Below, piece after piece: positions 8,113-18,007 of a DNA stretch of 64,000 nt. The stretch is from assembly GCA_963799365.1 (NCBI GenBank), contig CAWCWV010000017.1, positions 620,001 through 684,000 on the forward strand. The letters run 5' to 3'. The stretch comes from Marinirhabdus sp963799365. Its GTDB lineage: Bacteria; Bacteroidota; Bacteroidia; Flavobacteriales; Flavobacteriaceae. The stretch's first letter is position 1. Every line of letters begins with the position of its first letter. A program made the position numbers and the translations under genes. The notes beneath the pieces are model-generated. The model had not been told where the DNA came from and did not search any database. It was given only the letters and a program-made list of their open reading frames with translations.

Positions 8113-11100
8113 TTAAAGGATAACAAGCTTCTCAAACTTTTCAACTTGCTTATTGGTTAACGGAGATTTTACCGTTATCTTATATACATAGACACCTTTT
8201 CCTATTCTGTCTCCAAAATCGTCTCTTCCGTCCCAAACTATATCTCTTGAAAGGAAACCGTCTGTGGTGATGGTTTGATTTTTTGTCCAAACCACTTTCC
8301 CTGTAACAGTAAACACCTGTACTTGAACCTCCAAAGGTTCGAACGGACGGTTGTGATTAAACCAAAATTCGGTATAATTCACAAAAGGATTGGGATAATT
8401 AAGCACTCTATTTATTTCCAGCTCGTCATTTCCAGTTACAATAAACTGGATATCTGCTGTAGAAGAATTGTTATAGACATCCCATGCCTTTAAGGTTAAG
8501 GTATGTAATCCCTTCTCTAAATCTCTCAGGTTGTAGTTGGCAAGCCCTCTCGTAAAATCGTCTACTTCGGCTTGGTAAAATTCGTTTAAAACAATTGGGT
8601 TAGACTCATCGCCATCCAAAATAGCAATGATATCATGACCAATACCACTGGCAGTGTTAATACCATTTTCGTCTTGTAATTTTGCCAGCAAGATGGGAGA
8701 ATTGTTTGTAATCCCTCCAGAGACAAAACTTTCATCATTCATAAAAAGATTGATGGTGGGTCCAATGTTATCTTCTGCAGCGTTTTCATTAAGACCACCA
8801 ATGCGTATTTCTTCTGAAAAACCGGTTTGATCTTCTAACTGCGCATTATTTTGAGCGTATAAACTTAACCTGCCATTACCTACAGGAATTTGAATATCCC
8901 TTGGAACAACGAACTCAAATTCAAATTTTCCATTGGTTATGGATGCCTGTCCGTTAAAGAGACCTTCGCCAAGTGTCTTAAACTTCATCTGCAATAAATC
9001 CTGAGGTCCTGGAATTCCGTCTCCGTCTAAATCGGAATTATTATCTCTTATTCCATCATTTCCTAGTGTGATACGTTCTACATTTTTATCGAAAAGTTTG
9101 GCCTCAAGTATACCATTGTAGTTAGTAAGCAGGTTGCCACTAGCATCAGTTACTTCACCTCCCAATTTTATACGGCTTAAAGCCTGTAAAACTGGAGAAC
9201 TTCCAGATACTGGCGCTCCGTTTATAGTTGTAAGTCGTATGGAAGGTTTTGGGAATGCGAGGGGTAAAGCAGGGTCTCCTACAAAAAAGACAACCCTTCT
9301 GGTATCTCTTGGAATATTATTTTTTGCTCTGCGTAAAGCTTCTGCGGGTGGTGGGATATTATTTGTTCCATAGCCAAACAATTCTGGAGCTAACACATCA
9401 TTGAATATTACCCCTACACTTACAAATACAGAGCGTGTTGTAGTGATAAGAGAAAGCGCACCTCCCTCAGGATTCCAAAAAGTAAGTTCTCCAGCAGTAA
9501 TACGCTCTGGATCATCGAACTTAGTAAACTCACAGGTTACGGTTACAATAAGTGGTAAATTATTGGGGTTTCTTAAATTTTCAGCAACACCTTTTGTGTA
9601 AATAAATTCTTTTGCTAGGCCATCTTCTCCCCCGTGACCGAAATAATCAATTATTAATGCGCCTACTTCTAATTGATTTTGGATGGCCTTTACTACTGTA
9701 GGATATCTATTGCCACCTGCTGAAGTTTCCTGTAAAAAAGCATCGGTATGAATTTTCTTAACATTTACAAATTGTTTGTTAGCAGAAATTTCGTCTCCTA
9801 GATTATCTAGGTTTAATTGCAAATCTGTAAATTCAAAAAGAGCATCCACATCGTCTGAAACTAGGATAAAATTATTGCGCCAATTTCCGTAAGAGCTTTT
9901 GGATGCATAGTTTAAAATTTTATCTACCATTTGGTTTGCCAACACTACATTATCTGCTATAATTCTTCCTACGGCTATATCCAGCTTATCAATATCGGGT
10001 AATCTCTCTCCAAACTCATTTAAATTCTCCCCTCCAATAGTCCCCTCATTAGAGCCCACATTCCCGAAAAAGTCATCACTCATAAAAGATGTGGCTGTAT
10101 TTGTACTTAAAAGTGTATGAAAAGAGGGTATGTTGTTATTGTTATTTGTAAGCCTGTTTTTATAGTCTACCGAAGTATCTCCAAAAAAACCAAGATATTT
10201 AATTCTTTTGTCAGCACTTGACGCGTTGTCATAGATATAGCGTACAAAATTTCTAATAGCACTTATATCCTGTTTCCCGGAACTGAATTCTTCATAAATT
10301 TTATCGGTCGTAACAACTTTTACATGTAGCCCTCTACCCTTGTGATAGCTAGCCAACCGTAACGCGGGTTGTAACAAGAAAGGTGGCGAAATTAGCAGAT
10401 AATCTATGTCTTTAAAATTCCCGGAAGCATCATTAAAAATAGTTCCCTTTAGATTTTGATTTCCAACCACTGGGTTTTGCGCCTGTACCGGCTCCAAAAA
10501 GCTAGTAGCGTGTACCGCAACGTACTTCCTAAGTTGCCCTAAAGTAGCTTTAAAACTTAAAGAAGCCCCTCCATTTTCGTTTAGCTTGCTAGAAATATTC
10601 GCTGTATTGGTTACGTCCCAAACCTGTGTGAAATCTGTTGCATTTGTAATTTGATATTCCCCCACTCCTGAAAGTGTAGTTACATTATTAAACTGAAACG
10701 GTAATTGATCTCCTGTTCCTGAAAGTCTGCGCACAGCAGAAACTCCAATATAATCAAGGTAAGCAATACTTGCGGGGTTACCGCCATTGTTATAAATTAA
10801 CTCGACAGTTACTTCTTCCCCTCCAGCAGCTACTTCGCCTTCAAATTGGTCTGTACTTAGTAGATTTGTGCTTTGTGGTGGCGAGAAGTTTAGTGGATTT
10901 AAAGTTGTACCATTAACAGACAGCGCTATGGAGCTAGAAGTCTCGGATGCCGAAACAGCCTTTACTGTTACATTCATAGGTTCCTGTGAGATAATATTAG
11001 GAAAATTAAAGGTGAACGTTTGTTCGTTTTCTACATCAAATCTGTTTCCATACCAGCGCCTACCAACCCGAACAGGGCTTTCTTCATCAAGCTCATGATA

Positions 11101-12048
11101 TTTATAATCATTAAAGCTACTAATAATTGTTGTTGCATTTCCCGTAGGCTCTACCATATTTTGTACCCGTAACCCAGGTCCACCAGAACTTGTTACATAA
11201 TAATATGCCTCATCGCTATATGGATTGATATTGGTATCATTTTCAAGATCATACCCTTTTGTGCTTATACCGTAAAATAATATGGCATCTCCACTATCAA
11301 AAGAGCCATCTCCTTCACCCAGGACTTGTATTGCGTTTTCAGGCAAATCAAAAGCAACAGGTATTCCGTTGTACAAAGGGAGTGGTTTCCCTCCATGTCC
11401 ATAAATCTTAAGATTTCTGGGATCTACCCCATCGGTATTCATACCAATACTGCTTAAAAATTCTTTTGTCACCCGATGAATACCAGTTTCCTCAATTTTA
11501 AATTTAAACCAATTCCCTGATGCCAAAACAGAATTTGAGATTGGCATTCGGTTAGAAGTATTTCTATTGTTTCCGTATCTATAATTTAATGAAAACGAAA
11601 CCACTTTTCTAAGGCCTGCATTCGTTTTTACAACCGGAGAAACACTTACCGTTGTAAATATTTTATCCCTGCCCATAGTGCTAGCTATTTGAGATTTCAA
11701 TTGTGTAGGCACTAAGTCCTTATTAATTGGCTTTAGCTCCTCTTGCGTAAGAGAACCGTAAACTACATTTGAAATTTGAAGCGAATTGGCGTCTGCAAAT
11801 CCGGTATCCTGCCAAAGTTTCTCGAACAAAAGCGTATTTTCAGTGAGTTGAAGACCTAACGGAAAATTTTCTGAATTTTTAGCAACAGGGTTATCATCTA
11901 CTGATTTTGCTATGCCAATTGTTTTACTTTCAGGGTTTACAGAAACTGTACTTATTTTATTCCAAGGCACTACAACGTCCTTTTGCTGCGCGGCAGCAAT
12001 AAAAGGGAATACCAATAAAATAGAGAGTAGTATTAACTTTTTCATCAT
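8113..12048 (-). CDS. porU: Type IX secretion system sortase PorU
   Basis: 1311 residues, cell-surface C25-type (gingipain-like) protease that removes C-terminal sorting domains from T9SS cargo. A signal peptide is at 1-20. The catalytic domain carries His805 in DYFGHGGEDG and Cys839 in VTVTCEF; the 34-residue His-Cys spacing is as in gingipains. The C-terminus has its own sorting-type domain (NYPNPFVNYTEF... IGKGVYVYKITV), a normal PorU feature. Its promoter faces that of gldJ. Length fits flavobacterial PorU. Confidence 0.95.
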   Translation of the reverse strand: MMKKLILLSILLVFPFIAAAQQKDVVVPWNKISTVSVNPESKTIGIAKSVDDNPVAKNSENFPLGLQLTENTLLFEKLWQDTGFADANSLQISNVVYGSLTQEELKPINKDLVPTQLKSQIASTMGRDKIFTTVSVSPVVKTNAGLRKVVSFSLNYRYGNNRNTSNRMPISNSVLASGNWFKFKIEETGIHRVTKEFLSSIGMNTDGVDPRNLKIYGHGGKPLPLYNGIPVAFDLPENAIQVLGEGDGSFDSGDAILFYGISTKGYDLENDTNINPYSDEAYYYVTSSGGPGLRVQNMVEPTGNATTIISSFNDYKYHELDEESPVRVGRRWYGNRFDVENEQTFTFNFPNIISQEPMNVTVKAVSASETSSSIALSVNGTTLNPLNFSPPQSTNLLSTDQFEGEVAAGGEEVTVELIYNNGGNPASIAYLDYIGVSAVRRLSGTGDQLPFQFNNVTTLSGVGEYQITNATDFTQVWDVTNTANISSKLNENGGASLSFKATLGQLRKYVAVHATSFLEPVQAQNPVVGNQNLKGTIFNDASGNFKDIDYLLISPPFLLQPALRLASYHKGRGLHVKVVTTDKIYEEFSSGKQDISAIRNFVRYIYDNASSADKRIKYLGFFGDTSVDYKNRLTNNNNNIPSFHTLLSTNTATSFMSDDFFGNVGSNEGTIGGENLNEFGERLPDIDKLDIAVGRIIADNVVLANQMVDKILNYASKSSYGNWRNNFILVSDDVDALFEFTDLQLNLDNLGDEISANKQFVNVKKIHTDAFLQETSAGGNRYPTVVKAIQNQLEVGALIIDYFGHGGEDGLAKEFIYTKGVAENLRNPNNLPLIVTVTCEFTKFDDPERITAGELTFWNPEGGALSLITTTRSVFVSVGVIFNDVLAPELFGYGTNNIPPPAEALRRAKNNIPRDTRRVVFFVGDPALPLAFPKPSIRLTTINGAPVSGSSPVLQALSRIKLGGEVTDASGNLLTNYNGILEAKLFDKNVERITLGNDGIRDNNSDLDGDGIPGPQDLLQMKFKTLGEGLFNGQASITNGKFEFEFVVPRDIQIPVGNGRLSLYAQNNAQLEDQTGFSEEIRIGGLNENAAEDNIGPTINLFMNDESFVSGGITNNSPILLAKLQDENGINTASGIGHDIIAILDGDESNPIVLNEFYQAEVDDFTRGLANYNLRDLEKGLHTLTLKAWDVYNNSSTADIQFIVTGNDELEINRVLNYPNPFVNYTEFWFNHNRPFEPLEVQVQVFTVTGKVVWTKNQTITTDGFLSRDIVWDGRDDFGDRIGKGVYVYKITVKSPLTNKQVEKFEKLVIL

Positions 12049-12062
12049 AACTAGTAACGCTC

Positions 12063-12081
12063 CAAAGATACACTTAGTGTA
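12063..12081 (-). promoter_or_regulatory. porU promoter -7 box with overlapping palindrome
   Basis: TATCTTTG (minus strand, 12063-12070) is a perfect TAnnTTTG -7 box 15 bp before the porU ATG. The palindrome TACACT-T-AGTGTA (12069-12081) overlaps its upstream edge and could bind a dimeric regulator; that is inference. Confidence 0.55.
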
Positions 12082-12199
12082 ACGATTTAAAAGTTTTTTA
12101 AAGAAATAGACCTAGGCTATAATAATAAAAAAAATCCTGCGTTAAGAGTGGGTCGATTTCGATAAAGGACCCTTACAGCGGATAAATGGTAAAATATTA

Positions 12200-12229
12200 T
12201 TGTGCTTTTGTCGTTAATTGTTATATTGC
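12200..12229 (+). promoter_or_regulatory. gldJ promoter
   Basis: TTG (12200-12202), 19 nt, then TATATTGC (12222-12229) approximates the Bacteroidota promoter TTG-N19-TAnnTTTG. Transcription would start near 12237, which excludes the TTG codon at 12218 as the gldJ start and favours the ATGs at 12245-12263. Confidence 0.45.
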
Positions 12230-12256
12230 AAGCCCAATTTATTCATGACTGAACCT

Positions 12257-13939
12257 ATGAACATGATAAAAAACTTAGCCTTAAAGGCATTACTTTTAGT
12301 AGCAGTTGCAGCATTCATTACTAGCTGTAACAAAACTCGCGACTATAAAAACAGCTCCCGAGCTACCGGTTGGAAGATGAATTCCAAAGATGGTGGTTTT
12401 CAGTACAATCCCAAAGCCAAAGAGCAAGAAACAGGTCCTGGACTTGTTTTTGTTGAAGGTGGAACATTCACTATGGGCCGGGTACAAGATGATCCAATGC
12501 ACGATTGGAACAATGCTCCAAATCAACAACACGTGCAGTCTTTCTATATGGATGAGACGGAAGTTACCAACCTAATGTATCTCGAATACTTAGACTGGTT
12601 AAAGCGTGTGTTCCCGCCAGAACAAGAAAATTTTAGACGTATCTATGACGGTGCAGTTCCAGATACTTTGGTATGGAGAAACCGTTTAGGATTTAACGAA
12701 GTAATGACAAACAATTACTTGCGTCACCCTGCATATGGAGATTATCCTGTAGTTGGTGTAAGCTGGTTACAAGCTGTAGAGTTTGGAAACTGGCGTACAG
12801 ACCGTGTAAACGAACTTATCCTAGAAGAAGAAGGATTTACGGCTCGTAATGGTCGCTACGATGTTAAACCAGGTGAAACTTTTAGTACAGATACGTATCT
12901 AAATGCTCCATCCAAAACTTATGGAGGAAACGATTCTATTACAAAAGGTGGAAAGCGTTCTGAAAGTTTAGCAAAGAGAAGTAAAGACAGTACAAATTTA
13001 TACGTTCAACGTAAAGATGGTCTGTTATTACCAGCATACAGGCTTCCAACCGAAGCAGAATGGGAATTTGCTGCTCTTGGTATGAGTAGTTTGAGAAATT
13101 ACAACGTTTATAGAGGAAGAAAAAAATATCCTTGGGATGGGCAATACACCCGTTCTGGAAAAAGAAGAAGCCGTGGTGATCAATTAGCCAACTTTAAACA
13201 AGGTGACGGTGACTATGGTGGTATCGCTGGATGGAGTGATGATGGAGCAGATATTACTGCCGAAGTAAAATCTTACGAACCAAACGACTATGGTCTTTAT
13301 GATATGGCTGGTAACGTAGCCGAATGGGTTGCTGATGTATACCGCCCAATTGTTGATGACGAATTTAACGACTTTAACTACTATCGTGGTAACGTATATA
13401 CCAAAAACGCTATTGGCGAGGACGGTAAAGTTAAAATAGTTACCGCAGACTCTATTGTTTACGACACCTTAAGTAACGGTAAAATTATAGCAAGAAATTT
13501 CCCTGGAGAAATTGCACAAGTACCGGTTGATGAAAACGAAACGTACTTGAGAACACAATTCTCAGAGAGTGACAACCGTGACTACCGTGATGGTGATAAG
13601 CGTTCTACGCGTTACTTCTCTTCTTTCAGCGATTTTGATAGTGAAGAAGAAGGCGAGAAAGAAGGAGAGCGAATGTATAATTCTCCAAAGCATATGGTTG
13701 CCTCAGATAGTACTGGAACAATGGATCGTCAATATGATAAAAACGCTACCAGAACCACACTAATAGATAATGAGGTGCGTGTGTACAAAGGAGGATCTTG
13801 GAGAGACCGTGATTACTGGTTAGACCCAGCACAACGTCGCTTCTTCCCTCAAGATATGGCAACAGACTACATAGGTTTCAGATGCGCTATGTCTCGTGTA
13901 GGGTCAAAATCTAAAAAAGGAAAGACCCCAAGAGATTAA
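12257..13939 (+). CDS. gldJ: Gliding motility lipoprotein GldJ
   Basis: About 560 residues. MNMIKNLALKALLLVAVAAF runs into a lipobox (FITSC), giving an outer-membrane lipoprotein. The body is a formylglycine-generating-enzyme/sulfatase-modifying fold shared with GldK: GLVFVEGGTFTMG, LPTEAEWEFAALG, DMAGNVAEWVADVY and the C-terminal KGGSWRDRDYW...YIGFRCAM are visible. GldJ is needed for GldK stability, T9SS function and gliding in Flavobacterium. ATGs at 12245, 12257 and 12263 compete; I chose 12257 from the signal-peptide shape. It lies divergent from porU/porV and before murF, a neighbourhood I recognise from other Flavobacteria. Confidence 0.93.
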   Translation: MNMIKNLALKALLLVAVAAFITSCNKTRDYKNSSRATGWKMNSKDGGFQYNPKAKEQETGPGLVFVEGGTFTMGRVQDDPMHDWNNAPNQQHVQSFYMDETEVTNLMYLEYLDWLKRVFPPEQENFRRIYDGAVPDTLVWRNRLGFNEVMTNNYLRHPAYGDYPVVGVSWLQAVEFGNWRTDRVNELILEEEGFTARNGRYDVKPGETFSTDTYLNAPSKTYGGNDSITKGGKRSESLAKRSKDSTNLYVQRKDGLLLPAYRLPTEAEWEFAALGMSSLRNYNVYRGRKKYPWDGQYTRSGKRRSRGDQLANFKQGDGDYGGIAGWSDDGADITAEVKSYEPNDYGLYDMAGNVAEWVADVYRPIVDDEFNDFNYYRGNVYTKNAIGEDGKVKIVTADSIVYDTLSNGKIIARNFPGEIAQVPVDENETYLRTQFSESDNRDYRDGDKRSTRYFSSFSDFDSEEEGEKEGERMYNSPKHMVASDSTGTMDRQYDKNATRTTLIDNEVRVYKGGSWRDRDYWLDPAQRRFFPQDMATDYIGFRCAMSRVGSKSKKGKTPRD

Positions 13940-13958
13940 AAATTTATAAAATCATTAC

Positions 13959-13995
13959 AAACCCTCCTGCAGTATATGTAATGGAGGGTTTTTTT
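13959..13995 (+). terminator. gldJ Rho-independent terminator
   Basis: AAACCCTCC (13959-13967) pairs with GGAGGGTTT (13983-13991) and continues into a run of T residues, 20 bp after the gldJ stop. Confidence 0.85.
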
Positions 13996-14023
13996 ATACC
14001 TTTATCTTTCAAAATTTATAGCA

Positions 14024-15304
14024 TTGAAAATAGAAACACTCCACCAACTTTTTCTTGAAAGCAATGGCGTTTGTACAGACACAAGAAAAATCTCCAAGAA
14101 TTGCCTTTTTTTCGCACTTAAGGGTGATAATTTTGACGGGAATACTTTTACCGAAGAAGCGCTACGAAAAGGCGCTCTAAAAGTGATTATAGATAATGAA
14201 CAAATCCATAAAAACTGGGGAGAAACTATTTTATGTGAAGACGTCCTTCAACAGTTACAGAAATTAGCCGCCTATCATCGCAACTATCTTAACACTCCAA
14301 TTATAGCTCTTACCGGAAGTAATGGCAAAACAACAACTAAGGAATTGATAAATGCAGTGCTAAAAACCACTTACACAACTACAGCAACGGTAGGCAACCT
14401 CAACAATCACATTGGCGTACCGCTTACTTTGCTTTCTATGACTGCTGAAACTGAATTGGGCATTGTAGAAATGGGCGCTAATCATATAAAAGAAATAGAA
14501 CAATTATGCCTCATTGCGAAACCCGACTATGGTTATATCACTAACTTTGGTAAAGCCCACCTAGAAGGTTTCGGAAGCCTAGAAGGTGTTATTAAGGGAA
14601 AATCTGAACTCTACGTTTCCCTTCAAAAAAATGATAAACTAGCGTTTGTAAATACGGAAGATCCTAAACAAGTTGAAATTTCCAAACCGCTAAATAAATA
14701 TACGTTCGGAGATAACAACCAAAATTGTAATGTGAAACTTTTGGATGCTTCGGCACAATTGAAAGTACGCTACAATAATGAAGAAATTAAGAGTAACCTC
14801 GTTGGGTTATATAATTTTAATAATATTGCCGCCGCTATTGCTATTGGACAATACTTTAAAGTTTCTACACAAAACATCAAAAAAGCGATAGAAAACTATA
14901 TACCTCAGAACAACCGCTCACAAATCATTCAGCAAAACGGACATACCATTTTACTGGATGCCTACAATGCAAACCCAACAAGTATGCTTGCGGCTTTAGA
15001 AAATTTTAAACAAGCCGAAGGAGAAAATAAAGTGATATTTCTGGGCGATATGTTCGAGCTTGGAAATGTAGCTGAAACAGAGCATCAATTCATAGCAGAC
15101 TTCCTCATTAAAAATAATTTCGCAAGGGTATATTTGGTAGGTGAAAATTTCAGTAAGACAAATACAGAAGCCCCACATATTTCTAAATACAATGTTTTTG
15201 AGAAATTGGAAAAAGAAATGAAAAGCAATCCTATTTCAAAAAGTAATATCCTTGTAAAAGGCTCTAGAGGAATGGCTTTGGAGCGTGTTTTAAAAATATT
15301 ATAA
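14024..15304 (+). CDS. murF: UDP-N-acetylmuramoyl-tripeptide--D-alanyl-D-alanine ligase
   Basis: 426 residues. MurF adds D-Ala-D-Ala to UDP-MurNAc-tripeptide in peptidoglycan synthesis. The Mur-ligase P-loop TGSNGKTTTKEL is near residue 100, GNLNNHIGVP and EMGANHIKEIEQL follow, and YNANPTSM lies in the C-terminal domain. No ATG precedes the conserved KIETLHQLF beginning, so the TTG at 14024 is the most likely start. The gldJ terminator lies between the two genes, so the promoter should be within 13995-14023. Confidence 0.95.
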   Translation: MKIETLHQLFLESNGVCTDTRKISKNCLFFALKGDNFDGNTFTEEALRKGALKVIIDNEQIHKNWGETILCEDVLQQLQKLAAYHRNYLNTPIIALTGSNGKTTTKELINAVLKTTYTTTATVGNLNNHIGVPLTLLSMTAETELGIVEMGANHIKEIEQLCLIAKPDYGYITNFGKAHLEGFGSLEGVIKGKSELYVSLQKNDKLAFVNTEDPKQVEISKPLNKYTFGDNNQNCNVKLLDASAQLKVRYNNEEIKSNLVGLYNFNNIAAAIAIGQYFKVSTQNIKKAIENYIPQNNRSQIIQQNGHTILLDAYNANPTSMLAALENFKQAEGENKVIFLGDMFELGNVAETEHQFIADFLIKNNFARVYLVGENFSKTNTEAPHISKYNVFEKLEKEMKSNPISKSNILVKGSRGMALERVLKIL

Positions 15305-15325
15305 ATTAAACTTTATAAAACCAAA

Positions 15326-15351
15326 AAAGGTCCTCATTTCTGAAGACCTTT
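15326..15351. terminator. murF terminator hairpin
   Basis: AAAGGTC (15326-15332) pairs with GACCTTT (15345-15351), 22 bp after the murF stop. Its A-run on the 5' side becomes a T-run on the minus strand, so it may work in both directions. It abuts a partial tRNA copy (15352-15369). Confidence 0.55.
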
Positions 15352-15369
15352 GTGTGGGCGCAGAGGGAT
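15352..15369 (-). repeat. Partial copy of the tRNA-Val 3' end
   Basis: GTGGGCGCAGAGGGATT recurs at 15523-15539, where it is the 3' end of the intact tRNA-Val gene (acceptor strand and part of the T arm, minus strand). After this the copy diverges. Like the intact gene it is flanked on its downstream side by a hairpin, so it looks like the remnant of a duplicated tRNA-plus-terminator unit. Confidence 0.6.
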
Positions 15370-15483
15370 TTTAGTTCCCAAAACGAAACCCCTTTTGCAA
15401 ATAATATCCCGATGCTTGCAGCATCTCAGCATTTTTGTTATCATCAAACATTTGAACCTGTGGTTCAGGTTTTCAGAAAACAA

Positions 15484-15514
15484 AAATCCCGACACATTAA
15501 ATGTATCGGGATTT
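15484..15514 (-). terminator. tRNA-Val terminator hairpin
   Basis: AAATCCCGA (15484-15492) and TCGGGATTT (15506-15514) form a nearly perfect stem with an inner ACAT/ATGT pair. On the minus strand it is followed by a short T-run (ATTTTTG), so it fits as the tRNA terminator. Confidence 0.7.
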
Positions 15515-15523
15515 GGATTGATG

Positions 15524-15598
15524 TGGGCGCAGAGGGATTCGAACCCCCGACCCCTTGGGTGTAAACCAAGTGCTCTGAACCAACTGAGCTATGCGCCC
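15524..15598 (-). tRNA. tRNA-Val (anticodon TAC)
   Basis: The minus strand folds into a full cloverleaf: acceptor GGGCGCA/TGCGCCC, D arm AGCTCAGTTGGTTCAGAGC, anticodon stem CTTGG/CCAAG with loop TTTACAC (anticodon TAC), and T arm GGGGGTTCGAATCCCTC. The discriminator is A and CCA is not encoded. It reads GUA/GUG valine codons. Confidence 0.97.
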
Positions 15599-15753
15599 TT
15601 GCTTTGTTAGCGGTTGCAAATATAAAACGCTTTTTTCATTCCACAAACATATTAAGCCAAATTAATTTGAAATTTTTCAAATTCATAAAATTTGGATTAA
15701 AAACACGCTAAACGACGATTCAATATGTTATTTTGCAATACCCAAAATTGTCC

Positions 15754-18000
15754 ATGAAGCTGAACAAAAAACTTAAGCAGATACTAAAAAAAATCGCAAT
15801 TGGCCTTGGTATTGCTTTAGGTCTGGTTTGTCTATTTATGGGCACTGTTTACTTTGGCCTGTGGGGTGCATTGCCTTCAAACAAGGAATTAAAGGAACTT
15901 TCGCAATACCGGGCTTCCGAAATATATGATATCAACAAGGAGCTTATTGGTAAGTTTTATATTGAAAACAGACAGCCCATTCCGCTGGACAGTATTCCAC
16001 AACATGTTATTGACGCTGTAATCGCTACCGAAGACGCCCGCTTTTTTAACCATAACGGGATTGACACCCGAAGTTTGTTTCGGGTAGCGATAAAATCTAT
16101 TTTGTTGCAGGATAAATCGGCTGGTGGCGGTAGTACACTCACACAACAATTGGCTAAAAATCTTTTTAAGCGGAAAGAATTGAGCATCTTCACCTTGCCG
16201 GTTGCCAAATGCAAAGAAATTTTCATTGCAAAAAGACTGGAATCTATCTATGAAAAAGATAAAATTCTTGAACTCTACTTAAACTCTGCCCCCTTTAGCG
16301 GAAATACCAACGGAATTGAAAGTGCATCCCGGAAGTTTTTTAATAAACCCACCCAAAAGCTAACCACTGCAGAAGGTGCCACCCTTATTGGAACTTTAAA
16401 AGCCACTACTTACTATAATCCCTATAGATATCCAGAACGTAGTATAAAACGTCGTAATGTAGTTTTACAACAAATGCGCAAGTATGGTTATTTGAATGAA
16501 GAAATATTGCTAAAATTTCAACAAGTTCCTTTGGTGACGGATTTTGCTAGGTTTGACGAGCAAAATGGTTTGGCACCCTATTTTCGGGAGAAGTTGAGGC
16601 AACGTATGTTAGTTTGGTGTAAAGAAAACACCAATCTTTTGAAACAGCCTAATTTATATACCAGCGGCCTAAAGATCTACACTACCATAGATAAAAAAAT
16701 GCAGGAATATGCCGAAGCTGCTACGAGAGAGCATTTACAAAAACTGCAGAATCAGTTTGAAAATGAATACGGAAGTGGAAAACCGTGGGGACAAAAAACA
16801 GACCTTTTTAAAAATAAGCTGAAGACAACAAATGCCTATATAAAACTTAAAGAAAAAGGGTATACAGAAGCGGTTATTCTGGATTCTTTACGCATAAAAC
16901 GGAAGATGAATGTATCAAGTTTCGGTAAACAGCGGAAAGTTCGTTTTAGCACAATGGACAGCCTGGAATTTTATTTAAAATCCTTAACAACAGGCACCTT
17001 AGCCGTTGCAGCAGATGGTGCTATAAAAACCTGGGTGGGCGGTGTAGATTTTGAAAACTTTAAATACGACCACATTCAGAGCAAACGACAAGTTGGGTCT
17101 ACTTTTAAGCCTATCGTGTATGCAGCAGCTTTGGAAAACGGCATGCAACCGTGTGATTATATTTCGGCACGTGAAGTTGCGTATGAAAACCTGGACAACT
17201 GGACACCTTCGAATTCTGGAAAGAAAAATGAGAAATACATAAATTACAGCATCAAGGAAGCACTTACACAGTCCATTAATACAGTTTCAGTAAAAATTAT
17301 TGAAAAAACAGGGATTCCAAAAGTAGTTGCGCTGTCGAAAAAACTAAACATTAGCTCTAAACTTCCTGAGGTTCCCTCCTTAGCTTTAGGGACAGCTGAA
17401 CTGAGTATTATGGAAATGGCTGGAGCCTATACCGCCTTTATTAATGAAAGTAAAGCTTCCAATCCTTATTATTTGCTAAAGATTGAAAATGCGCAAGGAA
17501 AAGTTCTCGAAGAATTTGAACCTGAAAAACCAGCAAAAGAGGCCTTTTCTGAAACTACTAGACAACAAATACTTGCTATGATGCAGAATGTCGTAAACAA
17601 GGGCACGGCAAACCGAATCCGTGCAAATTACAGACTTAGAAACGAACTGGCCGGGAAAACCGGTACTACGCAATCCAATAAAGATGCTTGGTTTGTTGGT
17701 GTTACCCCAAATTTAGTTACAGTAACCTGGGTTGGTCACGACGACCATCGTATTGGTTTCAAAAGCACCCGTGTGGGACAAGGAGCCAATGCTGCATTAC
17801 CTATTACTGCAAAATTGCTTCAAAAAATGAACAGCGACAAAAGATTTGATACCATCACCAAAGCTAAATTTCCCATACAAAGTGAAGCAGTTCTTGCTTC
17901 CTTAGACTGCCCGCCAACCAAACGCGACGGCTTCTTAAAACGTCTCTTCACCAATCCTGATAAGAAGAAAACAAAAAATTACAAAGAGAAGCAAAATTAG
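15754..18000 (+). CDS. Penicillin-binding protein 1A (transglycosylase/transpeptidase)
   Basis: 748 residues from the ATG at 15754; the TTG seven codons upstream overlaps the likely -7 box and is less plausible. A single membrane anchor is near residues 15-38. The GT51 glycosyltransferase domain shows EDARFFNHNG and GGSTLTQQLAKNLF. The transpeptidase domain shows the STFK nucleophile motif (SKRQVGSTFKP), SIN (TQSINTVS) and KTGTTQSN. It polymerises and crosslinks peptidoglycan at the inner membrane. Confidence 0.95.
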   Translation: MKLNKKLKQILKKIAIGLGIALGLVCLFMGTVYFGLWGALPSNKELKELSQYRASEIYDINKELIGKFYIENRQPIPLDSIPQHVIDAVIATEDARFFNHNGIDTRSLFRVAIKSILLQDKSAGGGSTLTQQLAKNLFKRKELSIFTLPVAKCKEIFIAKRLESIYEKDKILELYLNSAPFSGNTNGIESASRKFFNKPTQKLTTAEGATLIGTLKATTYYNPYRYPERSIKRRNVVLQQMRKYGYLNEEILLKFQQVPLVTDFARFDEQNGLAPYFREKLRQRMLVWCKENTNLLKQPNLYTSGLKIYTTIDKKMQEYAEAATREHLQKLQNQFENEYGSGKPWGQKTDLFKNKLKTTNAYIKLKEKGYTEAVILDSLRIKRKMNVSSFGKQRKVRFSTMDSLEFYLKSLTTGTLAVAADGAIKTWVGGVDFENFKYDHIQSKRQVGSTFKPIVYAAALENGMQPCDYISAREVAYENLDNWTPSNSGKKNEKYINYSIKEALTQSINTVSVKIIEKTGIPKVVALSKKLNISSKLPEVPSLALGTAELSIMEMAGAYTAFINESKASNPYYLLKIENAQGKVLEEFEPEKPAKEAFSETTRQQILAMMQNVVNKGTANRIRANYRLRNELAGKTGTTQSNKDAWFVGVTPNLVTVTWVGHDDHRIGFKSTRVGQGANAALPITAKLLQKMNSDKRFDTITKAKFPIQSEAVLASLDCPPTKRDGFLKRLFTNPDKKKTKNYKEKQN

Positions 18001-18007
18001 AAAACTA

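Larger units (their letters stand above)
15305..15732. other. 428-bp spacer holding tRNA-Val and its partial copy
   Basis: Contents are the murF hairpin, the partial tRNA copy, the tRNA terminator, the tRNA-Val gene and an AT-rich stretch (15600-15730) that should hold the PBP1A promoter, with a TATTTTGC box at 15729-15736. I see no protein gene here. Confidence 0.6.

Noticed and set aside
15352..15600. Integrative element attachment sites at tRNA-Val
   Set aside because: Only about 170 bp separate the two copies and there is no integrase; kept only as a scar hypothesis.
15350..15610. Plus-strand frames of 70-86 codons across the tRNA region
   Set aside because: They read through the tRNA-Val gene and its repeat copy on the opposite strand and have no coding features.
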